NCBI RefSeq assembly: GCF_003574395.1
Contig: NZ_KZ984536.1
Span: forward strand, 43,322 to 107,321
DNA: 64,000 bases
Reading direction: 5' to 3'
Source: Tabrizicola thermarum
GTDB lineage: Bacteria > Pseudomonadota > Alphaproteobacteria > Rhodobacterales > Rhodobacteraceae
A program made the translations under genes and the position numbers. The notes below the pieces were generated by a model. That model worked only from the letters and a program-made list of their open reading frames with translations. It was not told the origin of the DNA and searched no databases. This document shows positions 33,928 to 42,169 of this stretch, in pieces. Position 1 is the first letter of the stretch. Each line of letters opens with the position of its first letter.

Positions 33928-34629
33928 TCACAGTGCGGTGCCGACAAGCGCCCCGATACCTGCGGTCAGCGCCATCGCGAGTGCACCCCAGAACGTTACG
34001 CGCAGGGTTGCGCGCCAGACCGGCGCGCCTCCGGCAGACGCACCAACAGCCCCCAGCAAGGCAAGAAACAGCAGCGAGGCGATGGTGACCGTCCAGACCA
34101 ACAGATCGGCGGGCGAGACCAGGACCATCGTCAGCGGCATTGCGGCGCCAATGGCAAAGGTGAGCGCCGATGTCAGCGCCGCTTGAACCGGCCGCGCCGT
34201 CGTCACTTCGGAAATACCCAGCTCATCGCGCAGGTGCGCGCCGAGCGCGTCGTGTTCCATCATCTGGGCTGAAACCTGCCGGGCAAGCTCCGGCTCGACC
34301 CCGCGCGCAACGTATATCTGGGTCAGTTCATCAAGCTCCGCCTCGGGCTGGCCGACCAGTTCCGAGCGCTCTCTTTCGAGGTCGGCAGTCTCGGTATCGG
34401 ATTGGGAGCTGACCGAGACATATTCCCCTGCCGCCATCGACATGGCGCCAGCGACCAGCCCGGCGATCCCCGCAACCAACACTTCCGACGTTGCGGCAGA
34501 GGCCGCCGCGACCCCGACGATCAGGCTCGCCGTGGATACGATGCCGTCATTGGCGCCCAGCACGGCTGCGCGCAACCAGCCGATACGCGAAACAAGATGG
34601 GCTTCGGCGTGAAGGGTTACCGCGCGCAT
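33928..34629 (-). CDS. VIT1/CCC1-family transporter
   Basis: A 233-residue membrane protein of the VIT family, which moves iron or manganese out of the cytosol. Family signs are the N-terminal HLVSRIGWLRAAVLGANDGI with VSTASLIVGV, and the SMAAGEYVSVSSQSDTE loop that starts the metal-binding helical domain (AELDELTQIYVARGVEPELA). The C-terminal half has three more membrane segments. It is the last gene of the - strand arsenic/metal operon, 93 bases after the CDF gene. Confidence 0.87.
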   Translation of the reverse strand: MRAVTLHAEAHLVSRIGWLRAAVLGANDGIVSTASLIVGVAAASAATSEVLVAGIAGLVAGAMSMAAGEYVSVSSQSDTETADLERERSELVGQPEAELDELTQIYVARGVEPELARQVSAQMMEHDALGAHLRDELGISEVTTARPVQAALTSALTFAIGAAMPLTMVLVSPADLLVWTVTIASLLFLALLGAVGASAGGAPVWRATLRVTFWGALAMALTAGIGALVGTAL

Positions 34630-34722
34630 CGCTGCAACCTTCGGTCAGAATATGACGGGCTCATGCCCCTATTCCTTTGCGATTCCGGAGCGGATCGCTC
34701 CCCGATTGAATTGCTTGAGGGG

Positions 34723-35616
34723 TCATGTCGCCAGGCACACGGCCGCCCGTTCGCAGAGCGCCCTTTCCAACTGCAGCGTCACGTGGCCGATGCCGAAGTC
34801 ATGCTCCAACTCGTCCGTGACCTGTTCGATGAAAGCGTCGGCGTCGGCGCCCTGCCAGACCACATGCGCCGCCAGAGCCGTGCGCGTTGTCGACAGGGCC
34901 CAGATGTGCAGATCGTGCACATTGCTGACGCCTGGCAGGTCGCCGATCCAGTCGGCCACTGCTTGCCGATCAATGCCCTCCGGCACTCCGTCCAGCCCCA
35001 GTCGGAGCGATGCGCGCATCAGGCCCCACGCCGTCCAGGCGATCAGCAGGCTAACCGCTATGGCGACCGCCGGGTCCAGCCAGTGCCAGCCGGTAAGCAT
35101 GATTCCGGCCGCGGCAATGACGACCGCGCATGAGACGGCCGCATCGGCGGCCATGTGGAGATAGGCGCCCTTGGCGTTCAGGTCGTCCTTTTGCGACTCG
35201 ATGAACAACAGCGCCGATCCTGTGTTCACCCCGATCCCCACCATCGCGACCAGCAGGATCGTCAGCCCCGGCACCTCGACCACGGTCTGGAACCTTTGCG
35301 CGGCCTCCCACACCACCACGACGACTCCGATCAGGATCGCAACCGCGTTCAGCATCGCGGCGAGGATCGTCGCACGGCCATAGCCGAACGTGTAGGTGGC
35401 GCTGCCCACACGCTTGGCCAGCACCGCCGCCCCCCAGGCGATCAGCAGACCCGCCACGTCGGTCAGATTGTGCGCAGCATCCGCCAAAAGCGCGAGCGAG
35501 CCTGTCAGGAACCCGAACGTCGCCTCGACGATCACATAGGCCGTGTTCAGCCCCACCGCCCAGCGAAACGCCGGGCCAAGGTCGGTTGGTGGGGTATGCG
35601 TGTGGTCGTGGGCCAA
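34723..35616 (-). CDS. CDF-family metal cation efflux protein
   Basis: A 297-residue cation diffusion facilitator with six membrane segments. Metal-site residues of the family are seen in LLADAAHNLTDVAGL (HxxxD) and HMAADAAVSC (HxxxD in helix V), with a His-rich N-terminus (AHDHTHTPP). The cytosolic C-terminal domain includes VSNVHDLHIWALSTTRTALA, typical for Zn/Co/Cd members. Translation probably starts at TTG 35616, since GGAAAGG lies just upstream and no in-frame ATG fits; it begins 2 bases after the osmC-like stop. Confidence 0.88.
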   Translation of the reverse strand: MAHDHTHTPPTDLGPAFRWAVGLNTAYVIVEATFGFLTGSLALLADAAHNLTDVAGLLIAWGAAVLAKRVGSATYTFGYGRATILAAMLNAVAILIGVVVVVWEAAQRFQTVVEVPGLTILLVAMVGIGVNTGSALLFIESQKDDLNAKGAYLHMAADAAVSCAVVIAAAGIMLTGWHWLDPAVAIAVSLLIAWTAWGLMRASLRLGLDGVPEGIDRQAVADWIGDLPGVSNVHDLHIWALSTTRTALAAHVVWQGADADAFIEQVTDELEHDFGIGHVTLQLERALCERAAVCLAT

Positions 35617-35618
35617 TG

Positions 35619-36023
35619 TCAGCCTTTCCGCCGGATCGTGCCGGAAAGCTCCGTCGCACCCGCCAATGTGTTGAAGATCGTGCCATATTTCTGAAGGTTG
35701 CGGTGCAGCAGGTCGAGCCGCGCATCGGATTCGTCGGTGTCCACGACGATGTCGTAGGTTATGCGGACCATCTTTGGCGGGCTGTCCTGCCGTATGCCAT
35801 GCAGGCTGACCTCGATGCCGCGCAGATCGAAGATCAGCACCGGGGTGACCCGTTCAGCGCTTTTCAGGATGCAGGCGGCAAGGCTGGCCAGCAACATCTC
35901 GGCCGGATTGAATGCATCGGCTCGGCCCGCCATGTCGGTATCAAGGACGATCCGCGCCTCCTTCGTGGTGGCCTCGGAGCCGTGACTGTCGATGCGGCGG
36001 GCAGAGACGTGGTATTCCAGCAT
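35619..36023 (-). CDS. OsmC-family protein
   Basis: A 134-residue OsmC/Ohr-fold protein (DAFNPAEMLLASLAACILKS, GIEVSLHGIRQDSPPKMVRI). Classical members are thiol peroxidases with two cysteines. Here only the first cysteine (AACILKS) is visible; the second, usually near the C-terminal third, is missing, so peroxidase activity is doubtful. It sits between the arsC-VOC fusion and the CDF transporter with gaps of 11 and 2 bases, so it is part of the arsenic operon and may protect against metal or oxidant stress. Confidence 0.82.
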   Translation of the reverse strand: MLEYHVSARRIDSHGSEATTKEARIVLDTDMAGRADAFNPAEMLLASLAACILKSAERVTPVLIFDLRGIEVSLHGIRQDSPPKMVRITYDIVVDTDESDARLDLLHRNLQKYGTIFNTLAGATELSGTIRRKG

Positions 36024-36034
36024 GATCCGTCCTT

Positions 36035-36880
36035 TCAGGCCGAAGTCTCGGTGCCGGGAACCAGGAATTCCGGCGCCTGACCCTCGGGCATCGCCGCCAG
36101 TTCCTCTGCCGTCAGTCGGGCATAGACCTCGACCAGCGTGCCGTCAGGGTCGGTCAGCCACAACTCGTGCAGCGGCGTGCCCTTCCAGGTCGTCCGCGGA
36201 GGCTTTTCGACATGCCCGCCCACGGCGACAGCGCGGTGATAGGCGTCGATCACCGCCGCGCGGTCGGGCAGCGCGATCCCGAGGTGATAGAGCGTGTCGT
36301 GATGCAGATCCTCGCCGTCGGCGACCATGATCACGAAGTTGAGGTTCAGGTCGGGGCGGATGAAGGTCGCATAGCGGTGCGTCCATTCCTTGGGCCAGGT
36401 GTTCAGGAGCCAAGCGTAGAACCGTGTGCTGGCACCGAGATCGCGCACTCGAAGGCTGGCGTGAAACTCGGTCCCGGTCGGTCCTTCAGGCACATCGATC
36501 AGTCCCGCCAGAACCTCGATCCTCGCCTTGATCTGATCGCGTGCGGTGCGAAACGCAGCGATGTCGCCTGCTGCCGAGGGGTCGGTGATGGGCCAGTGCA
36601 GCCGCCTGACCGGGCCGGGGACGAAGGGGCAGACCTCTTCGGCGCAGAGCGTGACGATCAGGTCTGCCGTTTCTGGCGACACCTCCTCGAGCGGCTTTGA
36701 CCGGTGACCCGAAATGTCGATGCCCGCCTCGGAGAGAGCCTCCACTGCCAGCGGGTTCACTCGCCCGGGGTTTGAGCCCGCGCTGGCGACCTCCACGGAC
36801 GCAGGCAGCAATGCGCGGGCCAGCCCCTCGGCCATCTGGCTGCGGGCAGAATTGGCGACGCAGAGAAACAGGATACGCAT
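36035..36880 (-). CDS. Arsenate reductase (LMW-PTP type) fused to a VOC/glyoxalase domain
   Basis: A 281-residue two-domain protein. Residues 1-132 are a low-molecular-weight-phosphatase-type ArsC: catalytic loop CVANSARSQ (Cys7-Arg13), and a redox pair Cys79/Cys84 (LCAEEVCPF). The second cysteine of the CxNSCRS loop is Ala here. Residues ~138-265 are a vicinal-oxygen-chelate domain ([46 protein letters not shown]), with H-H-E ligands. The vicinal cysteine pair that binds the arsenical in the C-As lyase ArsI is not seen. The fusion suggests coupled steps on one arsenic compound. Confidence 0.85.
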   Translation of the reverse strand: MRILFLCVANSARSQMAEGLARALLPASVEVASAGSNPGRVNPLAVEALSEAGIDISGHRSKPLEEVSPETADLIVTLCAEEVCPFVPGPVRRLHWPITDPSAAGDIAAFRTARDQIKARIEVLAGLIDVPEGPTGTEFHASLRVRDLGASTRFYAWLLNTWPKEWTHRYATFIRPDLNLNFVIMVADGEDLHHDTLYHLGIALPDRAAVIDAYHRAVAVGGHVEKPPRTTWKGTPLHELWLTDPDGTLVEVYARLTAEELAAMPEGQAPEFLVPGTETSA

Positions 36881-36884
36881 GGGG

Positions 36885-37748
36885 TCAGACCTCGTTGTTC
36901 TGAAGCGGCACCATCAGCACAGGGCGGCGGGCGATCTCGCAAAGATTGGCTGCCGTGGAGCCGATGGTGATGCTGTCCACCCAGCCTTGGCCGTGCTTGC
37001 CGACGACGATGAGATCGGCATCGCGAGCGGCGGCTGCGCGGGCGATTTCCTCGAACGGTTTGCCCGTCGCCAACTGGACCTCGGACTTGCCACCGGCGGC
37101 GGCGACCTCATGGGCGATGTCGTCGAGTGCGGCACGCGCCATCACCGGCCAGCGCGGGTAGCGGGCCTGCTCGTCAGAACTGACGACATGGACCAGTTCG
37201 ACGACGCCCGCATGAGGGGCGAGCCTGGCAGCCACGGCTTCGGCGGCATGGGCTTGTGGCGAGAAATCCGTTGCCAGCAGAAACCGCCGCAAGCCCCCAT
37301 GACAGGTGCGCTCGCAGGCCGCATCGCCATCCGTGCCCGTGGCCTCGATCCATTCCAACCGCACCGGGAGGGTGCTGAGCCGGATCACCTCGCGCGCGAC
37401 AGAGCCGAGGAACAGGCCGCGGATCATGTTCTGCCCGCGCGATCCGATCACGATCAGGTCGGCGCCATGCTCACTGGCTGCGGAGAGGATGTCCTTCGCC
37501 ACTTCACCTGCGGCGCGTATGTCGACATCGACCTCGAGTCCTGCCTCGCGCATCGGCGCGGCCCGATCCCGCAGCCAATCCTCCAGCGCATCCTTGTTCC
37601 CGTAGGAAGCCCCCTGGCCGTAGCCGACTTTCACGACATGGGTCAGGATCACACGGGCGATGCCCATCTCGCGCAAGTCCGCCAGGCAGTCGAGCAGAGG
37701 GCCTTGGGCGGCGGAGTAATCGAGAGAAATCAGAGCTGTGCGAAACAT
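36885..37748 (-). CDS. Tandem universal stress protein (UspA family)
   Basis: A 287-residue protein with two Usp domains. The ATP-binding signature GxxGxxxxxx(G/S) appears in both: [18 protein letters not shown] (about 123-140) and [20 protein letters not shown] (about 254-273). Each half begins with a short beta strand ([26 protein letters not shown]). Double Usp proteins often sit in stress and metal-resistance operons. It lies between acr3 (sharing one base) and the arsC-VOC gene (4 bases), so it is co-transcribed with them. Confidence 0.88.
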   Translation of the reverse strand: MFRTALISLDYSAAQGPLLDCLADLREMGIARVILTHVVKVGYGQGASYGNKDALEDWLRDRAAPMREAGLEVDVDIRAAGEVAKDILSAASEHGADLIVIGSRGQNMIRGLFLGSVAREVIRLSTLPVRLEWIEATGTDGDAACERTCHGGLRRFLLATDFSPQAHAAEAVAARLAPHAGVVELVHVVSSDEQARYPRWPVMARAALDDIAHEVAAAGGKSEVQLATGKPFEEIARAAAARDADLIVVGKHGQGWVDSITIGSTAANLCEIARRPVLMVPLQNNEV

Positions 37749-38824
37749 CAGTTTTGCTCCTTTGTTCTGGGCGTGCGGATGGGGGTTTCCTCGGCCGGGA
37801 ACCAGTGTCGGGTGCGGTTGGCAAACCAGACCAGCGACAGCATCACCGGCACTTCGACCAGCACGCCCACCACTGTGACAAGGGCGGCGATGGAGTTGAG
37901 GCCGAACAGGCCGATGGCCACCGCCACGGCGAGTTCAAAGAAATTCGACGTCCCGATCATCGCGCAGGGGGCCGCGACGTTATGGGGTACGCGCCATGCT
38001 TTCGCGGCCCAGTAGGCAATGGCGAAGATGCCGTATGACTGGATCAGCAGTGGGATCGCGATCATCACGATGACCAGTGGCTGCGACAGGATCACCGCGC
38101 CCTGAAAGCCGAACAGCAGAACGACCGTCGCCAGCAGGCCCACAACCGAGAACGGCTTCACCTTGGCTGTGAACGCGCCGACGGCGGCCTCGGCAGCAGC
38201 CGGATCCGCGGCGCCGCGCGTCATCAGCATCCGCGTCACGATGCCAGCCGCCAGCGGGATCACGATGTAGAGGCCAACCGACAGGATCAGCGTCGCCCAG
38301 GGCACCGTGATATCGGTGACGCCCAGCAGCAAGGCCACGATCGGCGCATAGGCGAAGACCATGATCGCGTCGTTCAGCGACACCTGCGCCAGCGTATAGT
38401 TTGGATCGCCCTTGGTCAGTTGCGACCAGACAAAGACCATCGCTGTACAGGGCGCGGCACCCAGCAGGATCAGACCCGCGATATACTGGCCCGATGTGCC
38501 GGGCTCGATGAAGGGGGCGAAGATCCAGTCGAAAAACAGCACGCCGAGTGCTGCCATGGTGAAGGGCTTGATCAGCCAGTTCACCGCCAGCGTGATGATC
38601 AGACCCTTCGGCCGTTCATGGACCCGCGCAAGCGCCCGGAAATCCACCGCCACCATCATCGGATAGACCATCGCCCAGATCAGCGCGGCGACGACGAAGT
38701 TGACCGAGCCGTATTCCAGCGACGCAAGGAAGTTTACCAGCCCCGGAGCGATCTGACCGAGGGCAAGACCGGCGATGATCGCCAGTGCGACCCAGATCGA
38801 AAGATAGCGTTCAAATGCAGACAT
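37748..38824 (-). CDS. acr3: ACR3-type arsenite efflux permease
   Basis: A 358-residue, ten-helix arsenite exporter. The essential cysteine of ACR3 lies at Cys126 in [15 protein letters not shown], and the second functional site is the Glu in [15 protein letters not shown]. Length and order match ACR3(1)-type proteins. It moves As(III) out across the inner membrane and can pair with the ArsA ATPase encoded immediately upstream. The two genes are 22 bases apart. A second, shorter ACR3/BASS protein lies at 13352. Confidence 0.93.
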   Translation of the reverse strand: MSAFERYLSIWVALAIIAGLALGQIAPGLVNFLASLEYGSVNFVVAALIWAMVYPMMVAVDFRALARVHERPKGLIITLAVNWLIKPFTMAALGVLFFDWIFAPFIEPGTSGQYIAGLILLGAAPCTAMVFVWSQLTKGDPNYTLAQVSLNDAIMVFAYAPIVALLLGVTDITVPWATLILSVGLYIVIPLAAGIVTRMLMTRGAADPAAAEAAVGAFTAKVKPFSVVGLLATVVLLFGFQGAVILSQPLVIVMIAIPLLIQSYGIFAIAYWAAKAWRVPHNVAAPCAMIGTSNFFELAVAVAIGLFGLNSIAALVTVVGVLVEVPVMLSLVWFANRTRHWFPAEETPIRTPRTKEQN

Positions 38825-38846
38825 GGGCGACGTCGTCCTCTAGGGT

Positions 38847-40598
38847 TCAGGCTATGGCGGGTGTGCGGCCGACCAGCGCGCGCAGGCGGTCCGCGCCAAC
38901 CGGGTCTTCGGGCAGCATCGGCACCACGGCATGAAGTGCGGCAAGCCCACCGCGCACTTTGGCGATCTCAGGCGCTTCCGTGGCCGCGCGGGCCGCGAGG
39001 ACCGGATGCGTGGTCGCCGTGGCGGCGAGACTTGCGTTGATGACCCAGCCGTAGGGCGTGATCCCGGCGCGTTTCAGATCCTCCTGAAGCCGGGCGGCTT
39101 CCAGAACCGGCGTCGTCTCGGGCAGGGTCACGATCAGGATCTTGGTCATCTCCGGGTTCTGCAGCCGCATCATCGGCGTCGTCATGTGGCTGGCCTGCTC
39201 CCCCGCGTGCCGCAGCACATCACGGTGGTAGGATCCTGTCGCATCCAGCAGCAACAGCGTGTGGCCGGTTGGCGCGGTATCCATCACCACGAACTTGCGC
39301 CCCGCCTCGCGGATCACCCGTGAGAACGCCTGAAACACGGCGATTTCCTCGGTGCACGGCGAGCGCAGGTCCTCTTCCAGCATCGCGCGGCCCTGTGCAT
39401 CGAGGCTCGCGCCCTTGGACGCCAGGATGTGGTCGCGGTAGGTCTGCGTCTCGAGGGCGGGGTCGATGCGGCTGACGGTCAGGTGCGGCACGTCTCCGGC
39501 CAGCGTCTCGGTCAGATGCGCGGCGGGGTCGGTGGTGGTCAGCAGCACCTCATGCCCGCGCGCGGCGAGTTCGACGGCCACGGCGGCAGCGATGGTGGTC
39601 TTGCCGACGCCGCCCTTGCCCATGGTCATCACAAGTCCGCGGCCCCCGGCTTCGATCCCGTCGACCAACGCTGAGAGCGGCGGGAGATCGGTGTCGGTGA
39701 CGCGCGGCGCGGCCTTTCCGAGTTCGACCGGTGCATTCATCCGGCGCAGCGCGTCGAGACCTACAAGGTTCTCGGGCCGCAGCGCGAAGCGGCTTTGCGG
39801 CAGGGCTGCCAGGTGCGTGTCCATGCCATCCAGCGCCGCTTGGTCGCGCGCGATCAGGCTGGCGGCGAGCGCATCGCCCATGTCCTTGTCCGGCATCAGC
39901 CCGTTGATCGCCAGATGCTGGTTGCCGATGCCGATATCCGCCAGCTCCCCACTGGTGCGCGCGGCCTCCGCCAGCGAACTGACGCGCGGACGTGCGACGA
40001 GGATCAGCCGCGTGCGGGCCGCATCGGACAGGCTGTCCACGGCCGCCGCATAGCGCGCGCGTTGCTTCTCCAGCCCAGCAAGGGGACCGAGACAGGACGC
40101 ATCGCCCCCGGTTTCCAGAAACCCGCTCCAGGCGCCGGGCAGTTTCAGCATCCGGATCGTGTGGCCGGTCGGGGCCGTGTCGAAGATGATGTGATCGTAG
40201 GCACTGGTCACGGCATCGTCGGTCAGAAGTGCCGTGAACTCGTCGAAGGCGGCGATCTCGGTCGTGCAGGCGCCCGAAAGCTGCTCCTCGATGCCCTTCA
40301 GCGCCTTTTCGGGCAGCACCCCGCGCATCGGCCCGACGATGCGGTCGCGATACTCGGCCGCTGCCGCCTCGGGGTCGATTTCCAGCGCGTCGAGCCCAGG
40401 CACGGCGGCAACCGGGGTGACATGGTTGCCGATCTCGATCCCGAACACCTGCCCGACATTCGAGGCCGGATCGGTCGAGACCAACAGAACCCGCTCCCCC
40501 GCATCGGCTAGGCCCACCGCCGTGGCGCAGGCCAGCGAGGTCTTGCCCACGCCGCCCTTGCCGGTGAGAAAGACGAATTTGGGCAGATTGTTGAACAT
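38847..40598 (-). CDS. arsA: Arsenite-stimulated ATPase
   Basis: A 583-residue, duplicated P-loop ATPase. The A1 half has FLTGKGGVGKTS (residues 10-21) and the A2 half TMGKGGVGKTTIAAA (about 320-335). The signal sequence DTAPTGHTIRMLKLPG in A1 and DTAPTGHTLLLLDATG in A2 are both present. Three cysteines expected for As(III)/Sb(III) binding appear in LSGACTTEI, ASCLGPL and RSPCTEEI. AAAGGAGAAG lies just before the ATG. It receives arsenite from ArsD and energises ACR3 export. Confidence 0.94.
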   Translation of the reverse strand: MFNNLPKFVFLTGKGGVGKTSLACATAVGLADAGERVLLVSTDPASNVGQVFGIEIGNHVTPVAAVPGLDALEIDPEAAAAEYRDRIVGPMRGVLPEKALKGIEEQLSGACTTEIAAFDEFTALLTDDAVTSAYDHIIFDTAPTGHTIRMLKLPGAWSGFLETGGDASCLGPLAGLEKQRARYAAAVDSLSDAARTRLILVARPRVSSLAEAARTSGELADIGIGNQHLAINGLMPDKDMGDALAASLIARDQAALDGMDTHLAALPQSRFALRPENLVGLDALRRMNAPVELGKAAPRVTDTDLPPLSALVDGIEAGGRGLVMTMGKGGVGKTTIAAAVAVELAARGHEVLLTTTDPAAHLTETLAGDVPHLTVSRIDPALETQTYRDHILASKGASLDAQGRAMLEEDLRSPCTEEIAVFQAFSRVIREAGRKFVVMDTAPTGHTLLLLDATGSYHRDVLRHAGEQASHMTTPMMRLQNPEMTKILIVTLPETTPVLEAARLQEDLKRAGITPYGWVINASLAATATTHPVLAARAATEAPEIAKVRGGLAALHAVVPMLPEDPVGADRLRALVGRTPAIA

Positions 40599-40691
40599 GA
40601 CTTCTCCTTTCGCCGCCCCGAACGAGCGGTCGTCATCTGTCGCACGGGCTTTGCCGGCGTAAATTGCTTCAGGTCAGACGTTGGCGCCGCG

Positions 40692-41345
40692 TCAGCAGCA
40701 GCTTGCAGCCTTTTCCATGGCCGGTTCGGCCTTGGAACTGCCGCCGCAGCAGCCCGTCGCCGCAGCGGGTGCCGCCTTGGCCGGACCGCAGCAGGTTGAT
40801 GCCTTCGGGGTCTCGACTTCAGGCTCGGGGATCAGCTTTTCGGCCAAGGTATGAATGTTTTTTGCCGAGGCTTCCTTCACCATGCGCCCCACGGCGATGG
40901 CCTCGCGCATCTGCGCCTCGCTCAGCCCGACTTCCCGCGCCTTTTTCGTGTGATACTTCAGGCAGGGCTCGCAGCTTGCTCCAATTGCCGCCCCGAGCGC
41001 GATCAGCTCGCGCACCTGCTCGGTGATCTCGAGCTTCGGTGCGTTGATGCCCGTCCAGTCGGCCAGTTCCGCGCGGCTCGGATAGTGCGCCTTGGCCTTT
41101 AGCGCGCCGTTGATCATGAAGACCGGCAGATCGTCGCCTTCGCTGTCCTGCATGATCTGGCGGATCGTGTCGTTGGCGGCGAACTCGGCCGGTTCGCGGC
41201 TCAGCCCGAAACGCTGAACGCGCACGCCTTGCGCTTTAAGCCAGTCCAGATCGGCGGCCAGATCGACGAGTTTCTGGTCAACATCGGTGCCGCAGATGCC
41301 GGTCGAGCAGCACATGGCGGGGTCGTAGACTGTGATGGTGGTCAT
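40692..41345 (-). CDS. arsD: ArsD arsenite metallochaperone fused to an AhpD/CMD-like domain with Cys-rich tail
   Basis: A 217-residue fusion. Residues 1-~105 are ArsD with the As(III)-binding cysteines at 12, 13 and 18 (PAMCCSTGIC). Residues ~110-170 are a carboxymuconolactone decarboxylase/AhpD-like domain with the redox motif CxxC-x3-H (GASCEPCLKYH). The C-terminal ~45 residues contain three more vicinal Cys pairs (STCCGP, TGCCGG, ASCC). In E. coli ArsD hands As(III) to ArsA; the added thiol-redox domain might reduce the bound metalloid or the chaperone. The ATG overlaps the arsR stop (ATGA). Confidence 0.87.
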   Translation of the reverse strand: MTTITVYDPAMCCSTGICGTDVDQKLVDLAADLDWLKAQGVRVQRFGLSREPAEFAANDTIRQIMQDSEGDDLPVFMINGALKAKAHYPSRAELADWTGINAPKLEITEQVRELIALGAAIGASCEPCLKYHTKKAREVGLSEAQMREAIAVGRMVKEASAKNIHTLAEKLIPEPEVETPKASTCCGPAKAAPAAATGCCGGSSKAEPAMEKAASCC

Positions 41346-41719
41346 TTGCACATCTCCTTGGAAACGCATCCTTGCGGGGTGAAACAGCAGGGCGCCTCGC
41401 CTTCGGCCGGGCGTGCGGCAATGGCTTCGATCAGATCGCGGATCGGGGCGAGCGCCGCCGGGTCGAGCGCGTAGCAAACTCGGGGATAGTCAATGGTGCC
41501 CGTCACGAGCCCTGCATCCTTAAGGACCCGCAGGTGTTCGGAGACCGTCGATTGGGCCAGTCCGACTTGATCCACGATATCCCCGCCGATGCAGCCAGGC
41601 TTCGAGAGCAGAAAGGTGACGATCCTGACCCGGGCCGGATGCGCGAGCGCCTTGGCGATCGCAGCGATCTGTTCCGCCTCGATCGAAGGCGACAGCGCTA
41701 CGGTGTTTCGATCCAACAT
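41342..41719 (-). CDS. arsR: ArsR-family repressor
   Basis: A 125-residue winged-helix metalloregulator. The recognition region is VDQVGLAQSTVSEHLRVLKD, preceded by AKALAHPARVRIVTFLLSKP. The usual E. coli motif ELCVCDL in the recognition helix is replaced by GCIGGDIV with one cysteine; further cysteines lie at the C-terminus (CYALDP, PCCFTPQGC, MCK), which could bind As(III). It is the first gene of the nine-gene operon, 13 bases downstream of a palindromic operator, so autorepression is likely. Confidence 0.92.
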   Translation of the reverse strand: MLDRNTVALSPSIEAEQIAAIAKALAHPARVRIVTFLLSKPGCIGGDIVDQVGLAQSTVSEHLRVLKDAGLVTGTIDYPRVCYALDPAALAPIRDLIEAIAARPAEGEAPCCFTPQGCVSKEMCK

Positions 41720-41732
41720 GTCACAGCTTCCT

Positions 41733-41754
41733 TGTATCGGCTATATCCGATACA
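41733..41754. promoter_or_regulatory. Palindromic ArsR-type operator
   Basis: TGTATCGG-CTATAT-CCGATACA is a perfect 8-base inverted repeat with a 6-base centre, 13 bases upstream of the arsR start. A further inverted repeat (GGATCG/CGATCC) lies at about 41758-41770. The size and place fit an ArsR/SmtB operator controlling the - strand operon. Confidence 0.75.
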
Positions 41755-41935
41755 TATGGATCGGCGATCCACGATACAAGAGCCTATCGTCAATCACCGA
41801 TCAATAGTGCGACTGATGCGAAGTCGGGCAGGCTCGAAGCCGTTGACGGCGTGGGACGTCGGGCTTCCGAAAACGACGGCGCCAGATTGAGACATAATAG
41901 AATCAATTACTTAGAAGTGGAGAAGGTTGGATATC

Positions 41936-41954
41936 AGGCCCATCCCCTCCGCCA
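41936..41954 (+). other. Possible tRNA 3'-end remnant / att core
   Basis: The bases around GGCCCATCCCCTCCGCCA look like the T-arm/acceptor end of a tRNA-Ser-type gene (acceptor CCCCTCC + G + CCA). No matching 5' half (GGAGGGG with D- and anticodon arms) lies upstream, and the T-loop is not canonical. It could be the attachment core left by an integrated element. A terminator follows at 41981. Confidence 0.3.
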
Positions 41955-41980
41955 CTTGCCCTCGCGAAAGCGTTCTCTTC

Positions 41981-42002
41981 ATCCGGCTCCGGCCGGATTT
42001 TT
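41981..42002 (+). terminator. Rho-independent terminator
   Basis: ATCCGGC-TCCG-GCCGGAT is followed by five T's on the + strand. It lies after the tRNA-like end, as a tRNA terminator would, and no protein-coding gene precedes it on this strand. Confidence 0.7.
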
Positions 42003-42169
42003 CCGTTGTATTCGAGGGTTATGCGGGAGGGGCTGAGCACCGACTGCGGCGGTAGGAGGCCCGAAAGCGGTCTCTCCTGGCCGATATTCTCTGGACCTGT
42101 TGCCTGCGTCAATTCGGTGACGTTTTGACAAGCACCTGATAAGAATGCGTTTTATCAAGCGTCCCGTTA

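Larger units (their letters stand above)
41720..42169. other. Intergenic stretch between arsR and the IS5-family element
   Basis: About 450 bases without a protein gene. It holds the arsR operator, the tRNA-like segment, the terminator, and a spaced inverted repeat TGATAA-N9-TTATCA at 42137-42157. The base composition is visibly more AT-rich around 41890-41930 than its surroundings, which fits a junction of foreign DNA. Confidence 0.5.

Noticed and set aside
41860-41954. Complete tRNA-Ser gene
   Set aside because: No acceptor 5' strand, D-arm, anticodon arm or canonical T-loop can be folded upstream of the CCA-like end.
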